64,000 nt of DNA from Tateyamaria omphalii (GCF_001969365.1 NZ_CP019312.1:2232001-2296000); one strand, 5' to 3'. Numbered from the stretch's first letter, positions 39,573 to 49,324 are shown. Made by a program: numbers and translations. Notes: a model not told the origin generated them from the letters alone.

Positions 39573-40649
39573 ATGACCAAGATCTTTGATATCGCTGTTT
39601 TCGAAGGGGATGGGATCGGGCCGGAGATCATGGCACCGACTGTGGAGTTGTTGGCGCGGATGGCGGCGGGGTCTGGGTATGACTTGGGGTGGACTCACCT
39701 GCCTGCGGGGGCTGCGCATTATGCAAAGACCGGTGAGAGCCTGCCTGCTGCGTCAATGGACGGGGCGCGGGCGGCGGATGCGATCCTGCTGTCAGCTATG
39801 GGATTGCCGAGTATTCGCTATGAGGATGGGACCGAGATTGCGCCGCAGATCGAGCTGCGCAAGGCGCTGACCCTGTTTGCGGGGGTGCGCCCGGTGACGA
39901 TCCGGCCCGGACAGCCGACACCCTTAGCCACCGACAAGCCGGTGGATTTCGTGCTGATCCGGGAGAGCACGGAGGGGCTGTTTTACACCCAAGGCTGCGG
40001 TGAGGTTGAAGCGGATGAGGCGCGCGAGACGCTGCGCATCACGCGCGAGATTTCGGAGCCGCTGTTTCGCTTTGCCTTTGACATGGCCCACGCCCGAAAG
40101 GCGTCCGGTCAGGGGTCGGGCAAGGTGACATGCGTGGACAAGGCCAATGTGTTCCGCGCCTTTGCGTTCTTCCGCGAGATGTTTGATGCGGAAGCCGCGA
40201 AGCACCCGGAGATCGAGGCCGATCATGCCTATGTCGACGCGACGGCGCTGTGGATGGTGGAGCGACCCTGGTCGTTCGACGTCATGGTGACCGAGAACAT
40301 GTTTGGCGACATCTTGTCCGATCTGGGGGCTGGTTTGATGGGGGGGCTTGGTTTGGCGCCTTCGGCTGACATTGGCACGGACCATGCCGTGTTTCAGCCA
40401 TGTCACGGGTCGGCTCCGGACATTGCAGGCCAAGGGGTGGCGAACCCCATGGCGATGATCCTGTCGGGTGCGATGATGCTGGAATGGTTGGCGGGGCGGC
40501 ATGATGTGCAAGCCATGGCCGCAGATGCAAAGCGGCTGCGCGATGCGGTGGATGCGGTGGTGTCCGAGGGTCGTGTGCTGACCCGCGATCTGGGTGGGAC
40601 GGCGGATACCGCACAGGTCGTAGCGGCCATTCAGGGGGCGCTGGCATGA
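39573..40649 (+). CDS. Isocitrate/isopropylmalate dehydrogenase family enzyme (tartrate-dehydrogenase-like)
   Basis: A 358-residue beta-decarboxylating dehydrogenase. The N-terminal GDGIGPEI motif, the substrate-arginine region (RESTEGLFY), the YVDATALWMV stretch and the metal-binding NMFGDILSDLGAGLMGGLG signature region are present. Such enzymes act on malate-type 2-hydroxy acids, for example tartrate or isopropylmalate, using NAD(P)+. The ATG at 39573 has AAAGGG upstream. It is co-transcribed with a Gfo/Idh/MocA oxidoreductase and a GntR regulator, so a catabolic hydroxy-acid or sugar-acid route is more likely than leucine synthesis. Confidence 0.85.
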   Translation: MTKIFDIAVFEGDGIGPEIMAPTVELLARMAAGSGYDLGWTHLPAGAAHYAKTGESLPAASMDGARAADAILLSAMGLPSIRYEDGTEIAPQIELRKALTLFAGVRPVTIRPGQPTPLATDKPVDFVLIRESTEGLFYTQGCGEVEADEARETLRITREISEPLFRFAFDMAHARKASGQGSGKVTCVDKANVFRAFAFFREMFDAEAAKHPEIEADHAYVDATALWMVERPWSFDVMVTENMFGDILSDLGAGLMGGLGLAPSADIGTDHAVFQPCHGSAPDIAGQGVANPMAMILSGAMMLEWLAGRHDVQAMAADAKRLRDAVDAVVSEGRVLTRDLGGTADTAQVVAAIQGALA

Positions 40650-41659
40650 TACGGGTCGCCTGCGTCGGGGCGGGGTATTTCAGCCAGTTTCACTATGGCA
40701 GTTGGGCGCGGATGGACGGCGTTGAGGTCGTCGGGGCCTGTGATCTGGATATTGCCAAGGCGCAGGCCACGGGCGCGCCCGCCTTTGATGATCTGGGCAC
40801 GATGCTGACCGAAGCTGCGCCGGATCTGCTGGACATCATCCTGCCTCCGCCCGCCCATGCGGCCACCATCCGGGCGGCGCTGACGGCAGGGGTGAAGTGG
40901 ATCATCTGTCAGAAGCCGTTTTGCATGGACCTGGAGGAGGCGCGCGGGATTGTCGCGGAGGCGAAGGCCGCCCATGCGCAGTTGGTTGTGCATGAGAATT
41001 TTCGGTTTCAGCCGTGGTATCGTGCGATCAAGGCGCAGTTGGCGGCCGGGGCGATTGGCGATGTGTTGAACGCGACCTTTCGGTTGCGCCCCGGGGATGG
41101 TCAGGGGCCGGAGGCTTACTTGGACCGCCAGCCGTATTTTCAGGCGATGCCCCGGTTTCTGGTGCATGAGACGGCGGTGCATTGGGTGGATACATTTGCA
41201 TATTTGTTTGGCCCGGCGTCCGCCGTCTATGCCGATCTGCGCCGCATCAATCCGGCGATTGCGGGTGAGGATGCGGGGCATGTGATCTTTGACCACGGGC
41301 CGGTGCGAGCGCTGTTTGACGGGAACAGGCATCTGGATCATGTGGCGGACAATCTGCGCCGGACGATGGGTGAGGCGTTGATCGAGGGGACTCGCGGTAT
41401 TCTTGCGTTGCACGGCGATGGGTCGGTGACACGGCGGGGGTTTGGGTCTGATGCGCTTGAGACTGTGCTGGGGCCGGACACGTGGGACGGGTTTGGCGGG
41501 GACTGCGTGCATGCGCTGCAAACCCATGTCATCCGCGCCATGGTCGATGGCACGGCGCTGGAGAACGCGGCGCGCGATTACTTGCGGGTCATTGCGGTGA
41601 AGGATGCGATCTATGCCTCGGCTCAGGACGGGCGCAAGATCGTGCTGGAGGGGGCGTGA
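40646..41659 (+). CDS. Gfo/Idh/MocA family oxidoreductase
   Basis: A 337-residue NAD(P)-dependent oxidoreductase. The Rossmann motif VGAGYFSQFHYGSW is at the N-terminus, and the EKP-type catalytic segment appears as WIICQKPFCMDLEEA near residue 90-100. The C-terminal alpha/beta domain follows. The ATG overlaps the preceding stop and its own stop overlaps the GntR start. Enzymes of this family oxidise sugars, inositols or sugar acids; in this operon it may provide the substrate for the neighbouring dehydrogenase, which is inference from position. Confidence 0.87.
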   Translation: MIRVACVGAGYFSQFHYGSWARMDGVEVVGACDLDIAKAQATGAPAFDDLGTMLTEAAPDLLDIILPPPAHAATIRAALTAGVKWIICQKPFCMDLEEARGIVAEAKAAHAQLVVHENFRFQPWYRAIKAQLAAGAIGDVLNATFRLRPGDGQGPEAYLDRQPYFQAMPRFLVHETAVHWVDTFAYLFGPASAVYADLRRINPAIAGEDAGHVIFDHGPVRALFDGNRHLDHVADNLRRTMGEALIEGTRGILALHGDGSVTRRGFGSDALETVLGPDTWDGFGGDCVHALQTHVIRAMVDGTALENAARDYLRVIAVKDAIYASAQDGRKIVLEGA

Positions 41660-42321
41660 TGGGGGCCATGAGCAATGTGGAACGGGCGGTGTCGGCGCTG
41701 CGCCAGATGATCTTTGCCGGGGAGTTGCCGCCCGGGTCCGATCATTTGGAGACGGAGTTGGCCGAAAAGCTGGGCATGTCCCGCACGCCGGTGCGCGAGG
41801 CGGCGTTGATGTTGCAGGCGCAGGGGCTGGTCGAGATGCGCCCGCGGCGGGGCATTCGCATAACACCGGTGTCGGCGGCGGATATGGCGGAGATTTATGA
41901 CATCCTGACGGAGTTGGAGAGCCTGGCGGCCGCGCGCGCGGCGGAGGCGCAGTATTCCAAGGCGGATCTGGCCAATCTGGCGACGGCCATTCGGGATATG
42001 GATGGGGCACTTGCACGGGATGATCTGCGCGCGTGGGCGGAGGCGGACGATCGGTTTCACCGCGAGTTGGTGCGGCTGGGGCGCAATGCGCGGTTGAGCA
42101 TGGTGGTGTCCGTGATGCGCGATCAGGTGCGCCGGGCGCGGGCGACGACGCTGTTTATGCGCCCAAAGCCAAAGCAGTCGAATGAAGATCACCGGGTGGT
42201 GTATCAGGCCATCGCGCGGGGGGATGCGCAGACGGCGCATGACACACACCACGCGCACCGGCAGGCGGCGCGGGATATGTTGGTGGCGCTGTTGGAGAAG
42301 CACCAGTTTCACGGGCTTTAG
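41659..42321 (+). CDS. GntR family transcriptional regulator, FCD subfamily
   Basis: A 220-residue regulator with a winged-helix N-terminus (METELAEKLGMSRTPVREA-like, residues about 32-50) and an FCD ligand domain with histidines in DDRFHRELVRLG and THHAHRQAA. The start is the ATG overlapping the stop of the oxidoreductase gene. As the last gene of the operon it probably senses the pathway substrate and acts on the site at about 39506. Confidence 0.88.
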   Translation: MGAMSNVERAVSALRQMIFAGELPPGSDHLETELAEKLGMSRTPVREAALMLQAQGLVEMRPRRGIRITPVSAADMAEIYDILTELESLAAARAAEAQYSKADLANLATAIRDMDGALARDDLRAWAEADDRFHRELVRLGRNARLSMVVSVMRDQVRRARATTLFMRPKPKQSNEDHRVVYQAIARGDAQTAHDTHHAHRQAARDMLVALLEKHQFHGL

Positions 42322-42333
42322 GGGGCTCGTACC

Positions 42334-43113
42334 CTACGAGGTATGGAGCTTCGTCAGCTCTTCGGACCCGCGGCGGAGGGCCGGAAGGAAGTCGATCAGG
42401 TCCACGAGGCTGCGGCGCTGGATGGGGGCGTGGGCAGAGAGGGTGGCCAGCAGCTTGCCCTGCCCGTCCCAGATGGGCACCGCGACGGCGGCCATGCCCG
42501 GCATGAATTCCTCGTTATCCGTGGAATAGCCGCGCAGGCGGGTGGTTTCCAACTCGGCCTTGATGCGGTCGAGATCCGTCAGTGTGCCTTCGGTATAGGC
42601 CTCAAGCGGGCGGGCGGTCAGGACCGTGCGCAGGATGTGGGGGCGCAGGGTCGACAGGTACATCTTGCCCGAGGCGGTGCAGTGGAACGGCACCTGGCTG
42701 CCGATGGGCAGTTGGATGCGAAGCGGCCACTGGGTTTCGACGCGGTCAAGATAGGTCATCCCCTCGCGATCTGCCGTCGCCAGGTTGCAGGTCTCGCCCA
42801 CTTCTTCGGCCACGCTGCGCAGGATGGTGAGGCGCGCGGTGCGCAGGTGTTCCGACGACACGGTGCTGATGGCCAGGGCCCGCAAGCGGGGCCCGGGGCC
42901 GTAGCTGCGACCGTCGAGGTCGCGTTGCAGGAAGCCTTCGGCCTCGGCCGTTTGCAACAGCCGGTGCACGGTTGGTTTCGGCAGACCCAATGCGTCGATC
43001 AGGTCTGTCGGCTTGACGGCCACCCCACGCTTGGCAACCTCTTCCATCACCATCAGCAGGCGCAGATTGGTGGGGATTTGGGTGTCCTTGCGGGAGCGGT
43101 GATCGTCAGGCAT
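42334..43113 (-). CDS. IclR family transcriptional regulator
   Basis: A 259-residue IclR protein. The winged-helix segment reads VKPTDLIDALGLPKPTVHRL, and the effector domain includes CHCTASGKMYLS-like (FHCTASGKMYLSTL) and the RGYSTDNEEFMPGMAAVAVP region that forms the ligand pocket. It lies 12 bases after the TRAP large-permease gene on the same strand, so it belongs to that operon and should respond to the transported acid or alcohol. Confidence 0.92.
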   Translation of the reverse strand: MPDDHRSRKDTQIPTNLRLLMVMEEVAKRGVAVKPTDLIDALGLPKPTVHRLLQTAEAEGFLQRDLDGRSYGPGPRLRALAISTVSSEHLRTARLTILRSVAEEVGETCNLATADREGMTYLDRVETQWPLRIQLPIGSQVPFHCTASGKMYLSTLRPHILRTVLTARPLEAYTEGTLTDLDRIKAELETTRLRGYSTDNEEFMPGMAAVAVPIWDGQGKLLATLSAHAPIQRRSLVDLIDFLPALRRGSEELTKLHTS

Positions 43114-43125
43114 CGGTCTTATGGC

Positions 43126-44484
43126 TTATCTTTCCGGCAGCAGGATCAGGGCGAGGTCGGGGACCAGCGACACCAGGATCCACACTGAAATCAGGGCAAA
43201 CAGATAAGGGACCGTATAGCGCAACAGCTTGAAGTAGGGAACGCCTGTCACGCCTGACGCAACGTAGAGGTTGAGGCCATAAGGCGGCGTGATGAAGCCG
43301 ATGGACGCCCCGACGAGGAAGATCACGGCGAAATGGACCGGATCGACACCGATATTGGCCGCGATGGGCGCCAGGATCGGGGCGAGGATGATCGTCACGG
43401 GCAGCGATTCCAGCACCATGCCGAAGATGAACACGATGGCCATGGCGGTGAACAGGATCGGGTAGAACCCGCCCATCGACGTCACGAAGTTGCCGATCAC
43501 CTCTTGCGCGCCCAAGAGGGACAGGATCTGCTGCATCACCACCGAGATGGCGATGAGCGGGGCAAGAATGCCTGTGATCTGAGCCGAGCGCATGACGATG
43601 CCGGGGATCTGCGGAATTGTGAACCCTTCGACCACCAACATGGAGATGGTCGATTTTTCCGACCAATCCTTGTTCTGGTCCATCCTAAGCGTTTTCGAAA
43701 TCACCCAGCTGCCAAGGCCCGCAATGATGCCGAAGCCCACTGTCACACCCGCCGCTTCTGTGGGTGAGAACTTGCCCGTGTAAATGCCCCAAAGCACCAG
43801 ACCGATGGCAAAGAAGCCAAGCCACGCGCCAAGACCGGTTTTGAACACCCGCAGCGGGGACAGGGCAATCAGATAGCCCCAGCCGTTGCGCCAGCAGATG
43901 ATGAAACAGGCCAGCATCATGCCCAGAACCATCAGCGCGCCGGGAATGATACCCGCCACAAACAGCTCGGAGATCGGCAGGTTCATCAGGAAGCCGTAGA
44001 CGATGAAGATGATCGACGGCGGGATGATGATCCCGACCGTACCACCCGCAGCCGCCGTGGCCGCCGAGAAGCGTTCGTCATAACCGCCCTTGACCATTTC
44101 GGGGTGCAGCATCGACCCGATGGTCGCTGTGGTGGCCGAGTTGGAGCCCGAGATGGCGGCGAAAAGGCCGCAGGCACCCAAGCTGGCCATGGCCAGGCCG
44201 CCACGGATCCAGCCCAGGCAGGCATAGGCAAAGTCAGACAGCCGCCGCGCGATGCCCGAGCGGTTGATCAAGTCCCCCGTCAGGATAAAGAGCGGCATGG
44301 CCAGAAGCGCAAAGCCGTCGGTGAACACGTCCTGCAGGGCCGCGCCCATGTTCAGAAGTTGCAGGTCCAGCACGTAGGACATGCCGATCACCCAGTAGGC
44401 GATGACGAGGAACACCGGCACGCCCATCATGAAGAACAGCGTGACGCCGATGGAAATCAGCGTGATGAGGGTTGGATCGCTCAT
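43126..44484 (-). CDS. TRAP transporter large permease (DctM family)
   Basis: A 452-residue polytopic protein with about twelve to thirteen helices; GGTVGIIIPPSIIFIVYGFL is the highly conserved DctM segment. Together with the small subunit it forms the sodium-driven channel that accepts solute from the periplasmic binding protein. It overlaps the small-permease gene by four bases. The last helices contain VGASIGFITPPYGLNLY, also typical. Confidence 0.94.
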   Translation of the reverse strand: MSDPTLITLISIGVTLFFMMGVPVFLVIAYWVIGMSYVLDLQLLNMGAALQDVFTDGFALLAMPLFILTGDLINRSGIARRLSDFAYACLGWIRGGLAMASLGACGLFAAISGSNSATTATIGSMLHPEMVKGGYDERFSAATAAAGGTVGIIIPPSIIFIVYGFLMNLPISELFVAGIIPGALMVLGMMLACFIICWRNGWGYLIALSPLRVFKTGLGAWLGFFAIGLVLWGIYTGKFSPTEAAGVTVGFGIIAGLGSWVISKTLRMDQNKDWSEKSTISMLVVEGFTIPQIPGIVMRSAQITGILAPLIAISVVMQQILSLLGAQEVIGNFVTSMGGFYPILFTAMAIVFIFGMVLESLPVTIILAPILAPIAANIGVDPVHFAVIFLVGASIGFITPPYGLNLYVASGVTGVPYFKLLRYTVPYLFALISVWILVSLVPDLALILLPER

Positions 44485-45152
44485 ACGTCACCTCCGATCA
44501 CGGCGGCTTCGATCATCTCATTGCCGTTGCGGTACTTGTTGATGTCGGCGACGAGGTTTTCGAAGACGCGCGCAGTGAGCAGGATAAAGGCGATGGGCAC
44601 CGTGCCCAGGAACCACCACTGCATGACGTTGTCGGTGCCAAGCATGATGGCGAAGTTGGCCGCGGCGCGGACAGTTTCCTGCGATGTTGTGACCACCACG
44701 ATCCAGGCAAAGCAGAACCACAGGACCGCGTCGAGGATCAGAAGTCCGAACTGGACGGCGCGCGGTGATCCGCGGCGGAACTCGGCAAAGGCGAGGTGCG
44801 TGCGCAGCTTGACGTTATAGCTGCAGCCGACCCAGGTCATGATCAGGAACAGGAAAGGCGGCAATGTCGTCGACCAGGCAGGCTGGCCGCTGAGGTAGAA
44901 GCGCTGGATGACACCGGCGAAGATGATGTAGCCGATGGCGAGGTAGGCCACGACCATCACGGCAGGTTCCAGATTGCGTTCGATGACGGGCACTGCGCGG
45001 TAGAGCAATGTCACCAACACGCCGCCCACCAATGTCACGATAAAGCCCAGCGGCCACATTCCGGCATTGCCGCGCAGGGCGGTTTGCAATTCGAACGAGT
45101 CGCCTGTCATTAGGGCGGAGATGATCTCTCCCATGCCCGCGATCAACTCCAT
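44481..45152 (-). CDS. TRAP transporter small permease (DctQ family)
   Basis: A 223-residue protein with four to five helices; LPPFLFLIMTWVGCSYNVKL and RTHLAFAEFRRG match the core DctQ motif. It is longer than the usual 160-180 residues because of an additional N-terminal portion of roughly 40 residues before the first common helix. It lies between the binding protein and the large permease genes. Confidence 0.85.
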   Translation of the reverse strand: MELIAGMGEIISALMTGDSFELQTALRGNAGMWPLGFIVTLVGGVLVTLLYRAVPVIERNLEPAVMVVAYLAIGYIIFAGVIQRFYLSGQPAWSTTLPPFLFLIMTWVGCSYNVKLRTHLAFAEFRRGSPRAVQFGLLILDAVLWFCFAWIVVVTTSQETVRAAANFAIMLGTDNVMQWWFLGTVPIAFILLTARVFENLVADINKYRNGNEMIEAAVIGGDV

Positions 45153-45245
45153 GATGCACCTCCCTCGTGCCGATCAAAACCGTTCCGACATCTTGTCGTG
45201 TCAGGACACGGAAATCCACGCCAGAGTAATCCGGCATGGATTGAT

Positions 45246-45268
45246 GCTTGGGCGGCATGCGCCCAAGC
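45246..45268 (-). other. Intercistronic hairpin in the TRAP operon
   Basis: The arms GCTTGGGCG and CGCCCAAGC pair perfectly around a five-base loop, between the binding-protein and small-permease genes. No T-run follows on the minus strand. Such stems often protect the upstream message and raise binding-protein output. Confidence 0.6.
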
Positions 45269-45298
45269 GATTGATTTTGCGAGAAATCCGTTTCCGGA

Positions 45299-46531
45299 TC
45301 AGCCGCGCCACCAGCGGCGGGGTTCGACGTTTTCGGCCAGGGTGTGCGGGTTCTGGCGCACGCCGTCATAGATGTCCTGGTAGGTGTCGATGCCACCTGC
45401 CCAACCGTTGATCCGCTCGCGCCACTGCTCCCACAGTTGCGGCTGGAATTCGGGCGAGCACATCTCTTCAGCCTTTTTCAACTCGGCGTCGGACAGGGCC
45501 GCGACGCGCACGTTGTTCTGGGCAAAGATGGTGTCGGGGCCCTGGTGCGGGTGGCTGAAGCCGACCGTGTTGACCAGTGCCGCCTCGTTCGCGGCCTGCA
45601 CGTGGACCTGTGTCAGGTAGGACGATTCCATCACGGCGTCTTGCAGTTCGCCGCCCAGATTGTCGAAGCTTTGTGCGTTCATCGCCGTGTGTTCTGTCCC
45701 GCAGAAGAACTTGAGGTCCACACATTGGCTGACCACGGGCGACATGTTGGCGTAGGCCACGGCCGAGGCCCATGTTTCGGCGCCGTCGATCAGGCCCTGC
45801 TTGAGACCATCAAGCGTTTCTTCCCAAGCGACCGGAACGGGGTTCAGGTTCAGGGCGTTCATCGCGATGCGGCCCAGCTGTGTGCCGGTCACGCGGTTCT
45901 TGGTGCCTGCAAGCTGGTCGATGGATGTGACCGTGGGCTTGTCTTCCCACGACAGACCCAACTGGATGCCGCGCAGTTCGGCGTGGGTGAAAAGGAACTT
46001 CAACCCGTGGCGCTTTTCGAACGGGTCGCGCAGGATGCGCTGGCTGTCGGGGCTGTACATGAAGTAATATTGGTCGGCCCGGCTGCGGAACATGTAGGCG
46101 TAGTCCAGCACGTTCAGATAGGGCGCGCCACCGGCGGAGTTCTGGGTCGAGGCGGCGTAGATATCGACGATGCCCTGTTGCGCCTTTTCAACGCAGGACA
46201 GCTGACCACAGATCTGGTTGTTGCCAATGAATTCGATGCGGATTTCGCCGTCTGTCCGTTCTTCGAGGTCGCGGGCGAACTCGAGGCAGCCTGCGCGCTC
46301 GATCAGCAGGTTCTGCTGGTTGAAGCCGGCAGCGCCGAATTTCAGCACGTGCTTCGGCTCTTTCGCGAACCGCTTCTCGTAGGATGATTCCGCGGCTGCC
46401 GCCAAGTTGGCAAGGCTCATCGCACCACCAAAGCTACCCGCTGCAAGCAGCGTCGAGCTAAGGCCATACCGACCAGCCACACGGAATAGATCGCGGCGCG
46501 AAATGCCCGCGAGGTTTTTCTCAAGTTTCAT
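45299..46531 (-). CDS. TRAP transporter substrate-binding protein (DctP family), Tat-exported
   Basis: A 410-residue periplasmic binding protein. The N-terminus carries a twin-arginine signal (ISRRDLFRVAGRYG) followed by a hydrophobic segment, so it should be exported folded. The mature part has DctP features such as AGTKNRVTGTQLGRIAMNAL and SYLTQVHVQAANE. The ATG at 46531 follows GGGAGG closely. It is the first gene of the dctPQM-iclR operon. It seems related to binding proteins for larger carboxylates, but the ligand is not assigned. Confidence 0.88.
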   Translation of the reverse strand: MKLEKNLAGISRRDLFRVAGRYGLSSTLLAAGSFGGAMSLANLAAAAESSYEKRFAKEPKHVLKFGAAGFNQQNLLIERAGCLEFARDLEERTDGEIRIEFIGNNQICGQLSCVEKAQQGIVDIYAASTQNSAGGAPYLNVLDYAYMFRSRADQYYFMYSPDSQRILRDPFEKRHGLKFLFTHAELRGIQLGLSWEDKPTVTSIDQLAGTKNRVTGTQLGRIAMNALNLNPVPVAWEETLDGLKQGLIDGAETWASAVAYANMSPVVSQCVDLKFFCGTEHTAMNAQSFDNLGGELQDAVMESSYLTQVHVQAANEAALVNTVGFSHPHQGPDTIFAQNNVRVAALSDAELKKAEEMCSPEFQPQLWEQWRERINGWAGGIDTYQDIYDGVRQNPHTLAENVEPRRWWRG

Positions 46532-46555
46532 GCAATCCTCCCTGATACGCATTAT

Positions 46556-46572
46556 TGAGACGTTTTATCTCA
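46556..46572. promoter_or_regulatory. Candidate IclR site between TRAP operon and GMC gene
   Basis: The arms TGAGA and TCTCA flank a seven-base T-rich centre in the short divergent region between the TRAP binding-protein gene and the GMC oxidoreductase gene. Size and position suit a dimer site serving both promoters. Confidence 0.4.
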
Positions 46573-46640
46573 GAAAAGGCTAGCGCAGCTTCGACAATCT
46601 GCCTAGTCTTTTTTTGACTTTAAGTTCGGGAGGGGTCGTT

Positions 46641-48236
46641 TTGGAAGCCGATTATGTCATCGTGGGTGCTGGAAGCGCTGGCTGCGTGATCGCAAATCGT
46701 CTGAGCGCGGACCCGAAGAACAAGGTTGTGCTGCTCGAGGCGGGCGGGCGCGACTGGAATCCGTGGATCCATATCCCGGTCGGTTACTTCAAGACGATCC
46801 ACAATCCGAATGTCGATTGGTGCTACAAGACCGAGCCTGATCCGGGATTGAACGGGCGGTCCATCGAGTGGCCGCGCGGCAAGGTGCTGGGCGGGTCGTC
46901 GTCGCTGAACGGGTTGCTTTATGTCCGGGGCCAGCCGCAGGATTATGACCGCTGGGCGCAGATGGGCAATCGCGGCTGGGCGTGGGATGATGTGCTGCCC
47001 CTGTTCAAGCGGTCCGAGCGGAACGAGCGCGGCGCCGATCCGTATCACGGGGACCAGGGCAACCTGTCGGTGTCCAACATGCGCATCCAGCGTCCCATCA
47101 CCGATGCGTGGGTCGCAGCGGCACAGGCAGCAGGCTATAAGTTCAACCCCGATTACAACGGCGCGGATCAGGAAGGTGTTGGTTTCTTTCAATTAACTGC
47201 CCGCAACGGGCGGCGCTGTTCGTCTGCTGTCGCCTTCCTGAACCCGGCCCGCAATCGCGACAATCTGGATATCGTAACCCACGCCCAGGTCGAGAGGATC
47301 GAGCTGGATGGCACCCGTGTGACCGGCGTGTCCTATCGCGACCGGGGCGGCAATTGGCAGGTCGTGAAAGCCCGCAAGGAGGTAATCCTGTCGGGCGGTT
47401 CCATTAATTCGCCGCAGCTGCTGATGCTGTCGGGGATCGGAGAGGCGGCGCAGCTGCACGAGCACGGGATCGACGTGGTCGCCGACCTGCCCGGCGTGGG
47501 CAAGAACCTGCAGGATCACCTGCAGGCGCGGCTGGTTTACAAGTGCAACGAACCCACCCTGAATGACGAGGTGTCGAGCCTGTTTGGTCAGGCCAAGATT
47601 GGCCTCAAATACCTGATGTTCCGGGCCGGTCCGATGACCATGGCGGCGAGCCTTGCCACCGGGTTCATGAAGACCCGCGACGACCTGGAAACGCCGGACA
47701 TCCAGTTCCATGTCCAGCCCCTTTCGGCAGAAAATCCCGGCAAGGGTGCTGACCCATTTTCGGCCTTCACCATGTCTGTTTGCCAGCTGCGCCCCGAATC
47801 AAAGGGGGAGATCCGCCTCGTCAGCAAGGACGGAAAGACTTACCCAAAGATCATTCCGAACTACCTGAGCACCGAAACCGACTGCCGCACGGTCGTCGAA
47901 GGGGTGAATATCGCCCGCCGGATCGCGCGGCATGCGCCGCTGACCTCGAAAATCTCGGAAGAGTACCGGCCCCATGCGGATCTGCCCATGGACGATTACG
48001 ACGCGACGCTGGACTGGGCGAGAAACAATACGGCGTCGATCTACCACCCGACGGGCACCTGCAAAATGGGATCCGACAAGGGCGCGGTGGTGGACGAACA
48101 ATTGCGGGTGCACGGCATCACCGGCCTGCGCGTGGCCGATTGTTCGATCATGCCGGAGATCGTGAGCGGCAACACCAATGCGCCCGCCATCATGATTGGC
48201 GAAAAGGCGTCGGACCTGATACTCGGCGCGGCTTAA
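46641..48236 (+). CDS. GMC family FAD-dependent oxidoreductase (choline/alcohol dehydrogenase-like)
   Basis: A 531-residue flavoprotein. The FAD dinucleotide motif VGAGSAGCVIANRL is at the start, GMC signature 1 is GKVLGGSSSLNGLLYVRG, signature 2 is GGSINSPQLLMLSGIG, and the catalytic histidine region near the C-terminus reads YHPTGTCKMG, followed by the conserved SGNTNAPAIMIGEKA. It oxidises an alcohol to an aldehyde or acid. The TTG at 46641 was selected because GGGAGGGG lies seven bases before it. It is divergent from the TRAP operon, so its substrate may be what that transporter imports. Confidence 0.92.
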   Translation: MEADYVIVGAGSAGCVIANRLSADPKNKVVLLEAGGRDWNPWIHIPVGYFKTIHNPNVDWCYKTEPDPGLNGRSIEWPRGKVLGGSSSLNGLLYVRGQPQDYDRWAQMGNRGWAWDDVLPLFKRSERNERGADPYHGDQGNLSVSNMRIQRPITDAWVAAAQAAGYKFNPDYNGADQEGVGFFQLTARNGRRCSSAVAFLNPARNRDNLDIVTHAQVERIELDGTRVTGVSYRDRGGNWQVVKARKEVILSGGSINSPQLLMLSGIGEAAQLHEHGIDVVADLPGVGKNLQDHLQARLVYKCNEPTLNDEVSSLFGQAKIGLKYLMFRAGPMTMAASLATGFMKTRDDLETPDIQFHVQPLSAENPGKGADPFSAFTMSVCQLRPESKGEIRLVSKDGKTYPKIIPNYLSTETDCRTVVEGVNIARRIARHAPLTSKISEEYRPHADLPMDDYDATLDWARNNTASIYHPTGTCKMGSDKGAVVDEQLRVHGITGLRVADCSIMPEIVSGNTNAPAIMIGEKASDLILGAA

Positions 48237-49246
48237 CCGCTGCGCCAGAGCGGTTCGGGCTCATGCAGGGTTTGCAACTCGTCCGCTGGCACGCCCGAGA
48301 CGCGGTCAATGAGAAGGCGGGCCAGTTCTCTGCCCGTCGCCACCAGATCCTCGGCCACGGTGTCGATCTGCGGATAAAGCGTTGGCAAGATGTCCGTCGT
48401 CTGCCGGCAGATCAGGTCGTAGTCGCGGCCCAAGACCTGCCCTTTGTCCGCCATGCCGCCCATCAGGGCCAGCGTTGCCAATTCGTTGTTGCTGATGATC
48501 GCATCGAACGGGTCGCCGCGCTGCGCCAGCGTCTGACCAAAGGCGCGGGCCGTGTCGGTTGAAATCAAGATGCCGGTTTCTGTCGCCACCTCGCCCGTCA
48601 TGCCGCGTTGCGCAAGGGCGCGATGAAAGCCCCCCGTGATCTTGGTAAAGTTGGTGGTCGCGTCATCCTCGGCCACCAGCACCAGCCGCGTACGGCCCCG
48701 GTCGATCAGCCGCTCGACCGCCATCTCCACATAGCGTTCGGCATGGAAATCATGGAAGGCATGGGCAGCATAAAACTCTGTCCGCCCATGGGAGACAAAG
48801 GGAAAGTCGGCGTCGATCAGCATTTGCACCCTAGGGTCGCGGGCGCTGGTGTGGGTCAGGATGATCCCGTCCGATGTGCGGTTTTGCAGAACGTAGCGCA
48901 CCGACTCCTCTGGCGTGGCCCCTTGTAGATCGGGGATGACATTCAGGTGGTACTTGGTGCCCGACAGATGCGCGCCGATCCCTTCGATCATCTGGCGGGT
49001 GTAGTCGATGGTGTTCTTGGCAGGCGACAGGACAAGCGTCAGTACGTTGGTCTGCCCCGTGCGCAGACGTACGCCGGCGCGATTGGGCACATAGCCGACC
49101 TCTGCCGCGGCACGCGCGATCTTGTCCCGCGTTTCCTTCTTCAGGCGCGACCCGTCGCGTAGGGACAGCGACACGGTAGACAGGCTGAGCCCCGTGATCT
49201 CGGCAATTGTCTTGAGCGTCGGTGGTTTGCGGGTCGGGTCGGCCAT
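48233..49246 (-). CDS. LacI family transcriptional regulator
   Basis: A 337-residue regulator with the LacI helix-turn-helix (LKTIAEITGLSLSTVSLSLR) and a periplasmic-binding-protein-like sugar domain (SDGIILTHTSARDP, FDAIISNNELATLALMGG). The start is the ATG at 49246; an upstream in-frame extension shows no family similarity. It is divergent from the sugar ABC operon, whose promoter region holds two copies of a LacI-type site. The stop overlaps that of the convergent GMC gene. Confidence 0.92.
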   Translation of the reverse strand: MADPTRKPPTLKTIAEITGLSLSTVSLSLRDGSRLKKETRDKIARAAAEVGYVPNRAGVRLRTGQTNVLTLVLSPAKNTIDYTRQMIEGIGAHLSGTKYHLNVIPDLQGATPEESVRYVLQNRTSDGIILTHTSARDPRVQMLIDADFPFVSHGRTEFYAAHAFHDFHAERYVEMAVERLIDRGRTRLVLVAEDDATTNFTKITGGFHRALAQRGMTGEVATETGILISTDTARAFGQTLAQRGDPFDAIISNNELATLALMGGMADKGQVLGRDYDLICRQTTDILPTLYPQIDTVAEDLVATGRELARLLIDRVSGVPADELQTLHEPEPLWRSG

Positions 49247-49324
49247 GGCCTGCCTGTGTGCTGGAAAGGTGGAGTTGTCAAAATATCTGAGCAGCACCGG
49301 CGCGCTCAATCAACCACGAATCAG

